A DNA stretch of 6,504 nucleotides, taken from assembly GCA_020439485.1 (NCBI GenBank), contig JAGQSP010000080.1, forward strand, positions 1-6,504, written 5' to 3'. The notes beneath the pieces are model-generated. The model searched no databases. It was not told the DNA's origin and saw only the letters and a program-made list of their open reading frames with translations. Origin of the DNA: Acidimicrobiales bacterium (GTDB lineage: Bacteria; Actinomycetota; Acidimicrobiia; Acidimicrobiales; Poriferisodalaceae). Positions 5,981 to 6,504 of the stretch are shown here, piece after piece; the first letter of the stretch is position 1, and each line of letters starts with the position of its first letter. A program made the translations under genes and the position numbers.

Positions 5981-6504
5981 ATGGGTTCGGAGCTGCTGAT
6001 ACTGGAGGCCGCCGCTGCTCGGGTTCTCGAGAGCGGTGACGTCTCTGAGGTGTATCGCCTCTCTACCTCTGAGATCGCCGAGCAGGCAGGTCTGACCCGC
6101 GGTGCTTTGACCCATCATTGGCCGACCCGCGGCGAGTTCGAAGCGGACCTCCTGCACCATCTGGCAGTCGGCGTGCGCGCCAGGTCTCGGCAACGACTTG
6201 GGGCCAGCCTCGAATCCGTTCTGACCGCGGCGACCAAGGTCAGCTTCGACGACATCTTCGGGGTGGCCATCGAGAGTTCGATCGATGCGGTGGCCCACAG
6301 CGACGACTTCCCGATCCTCGTCGGTCTGTGGGCCGCGTCCATGACCGATCGTCACCTGGCCGAGCCCCTCGCCGCTACCTGGGAAGACCTGGACACCGCC
6401 TTCAGCGAGCAGATTCGTCTTCTGCTGGCGGTGTTTCGCCTTCACATGAAGGAGGGTTTCACGCCCGCGCAGCTGGCGTCGGGCCTTATCAGCCTGGTGC
6501 AGGG
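5981..6504 (+). CDS. TetR-family transcriptional regulator, C-terminus cut by window edge
   Basis: The visible 174 residues have the TetR layout. The N-terminal helix-turn-helix spans about residues 28-50 (STSEIAEQAGLTRGALTHHW, then PTRGEFEADLLHH), matching the family pattern of EIA-x-x-AG followed by a recognition helix ending in an aromatic pair. An all-helical ligand-binding/dimer domain follows (about 60-174). The normal family length is near 190-220, so only the last few tens of residues are missing. ATG 5981 has no Shine-Dalgarno, but TATGTT ends 8 bases upstream, suggesting a leaderless or nearly leaderless message. It is divergent from the small ORF, exporter and FrhB-like genes and is most likely their local repressor, released by a ligand that may be the exported compound. 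That link is inferred from gene order. Confidence 0.92.
   Translation, partial: MGSELLILEAAAARVLESGDVSEVYRLSTSEIAEQAGLTRGALTHHWPTRGEFEADLLHHLAVGVRARSRQRLGASLESVLTAATKVSFDDIFGVAIESSIDAVAHSDDFPILVGLWAASMTDRHLAEPLAATWEDLDTAFSEQIRLLLAVFRLHMKEGFTPAQLASGLISLVQ

Noticed and set aside
5060..5981. Plus-strand open frames of about 245 codons opposite the exporter
   Set aside because: The opposite strand encodes intact MFS motifs; these frames are shadows.
5964..5981. Five-codon upstream ORF (MYVWL) whose TGA overlaps the tetR ATG
   Set aside because: If TATGTT is the -10 box this region is not transcribed as leader, and there is no ribosome site; it is kept only as a weak alternative to leaderless start.

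Overview
The window is GC-rich, densely coded bacterial DNA that looks like a high-GC actinobacterium. The clues are: a Ser/Thr-only linker in a secreted lipoprotein (a habit I associate with Acidimicrobiia), an F420-hydrogenase-beta-type flavoprotein, TAnnnT promoter boxes placed directly before start codons as in leaderless actinobacterial genes, and GTG starts. This placement is inference; no rRNA or marker gene is present. There is no tRNA, CRISPR array, transposase or phage gene, and no stretch above about 300 bases lacks a gene.

Left block, 1-2221, minus strand: a two-gene operon. A cytoplasmic beta-lactamase-fold serine hydrolase (1190-2221) is followed, with a 4-base ATGA stop/start overlap, by a malonyl-CoA synthetase-type acyl-CoA ligase (matB-like) that runs off the left edge. 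Both have clear Shine-Dalgarno sites. The tight coupling suggests hydrolysis of an ester or amide followed by CoA activation of a small (di)acid, but the substrate is unknown.

Middle, 2240-2851, plus strand: a divergent lipoprotein with a Thr/Ser spacer and two copies of a four-cysteine module. Its start lies only 18 bases from that of the hydrolase. It ends 16 bases from a convergent FrhB/FdhB-family iron-sulfur flavoprotein, and an imperfect hairpin spans the junction.

Right block, 2868-5873, minus strand: a small unrecognised protein (56 aa by its best start), a 14-TM DHA2-type drug exporter, and the FrhB-like protein, all transcribed leftwards. The FrhB-like gene probably also has its own leaderless promoter. 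A TetR-family regulator starts divergently at 5981 and runs off the right edge. The arrangement is the usual one for a TetR-controlled efflux operon, and inverted repeats lie in the divergent region and over the exporter start codon. The less usual parts are the F420-type oxidoreductase downstream of the exporter, the small leading ORF, and the duplicated-cysteine lipoprotein.
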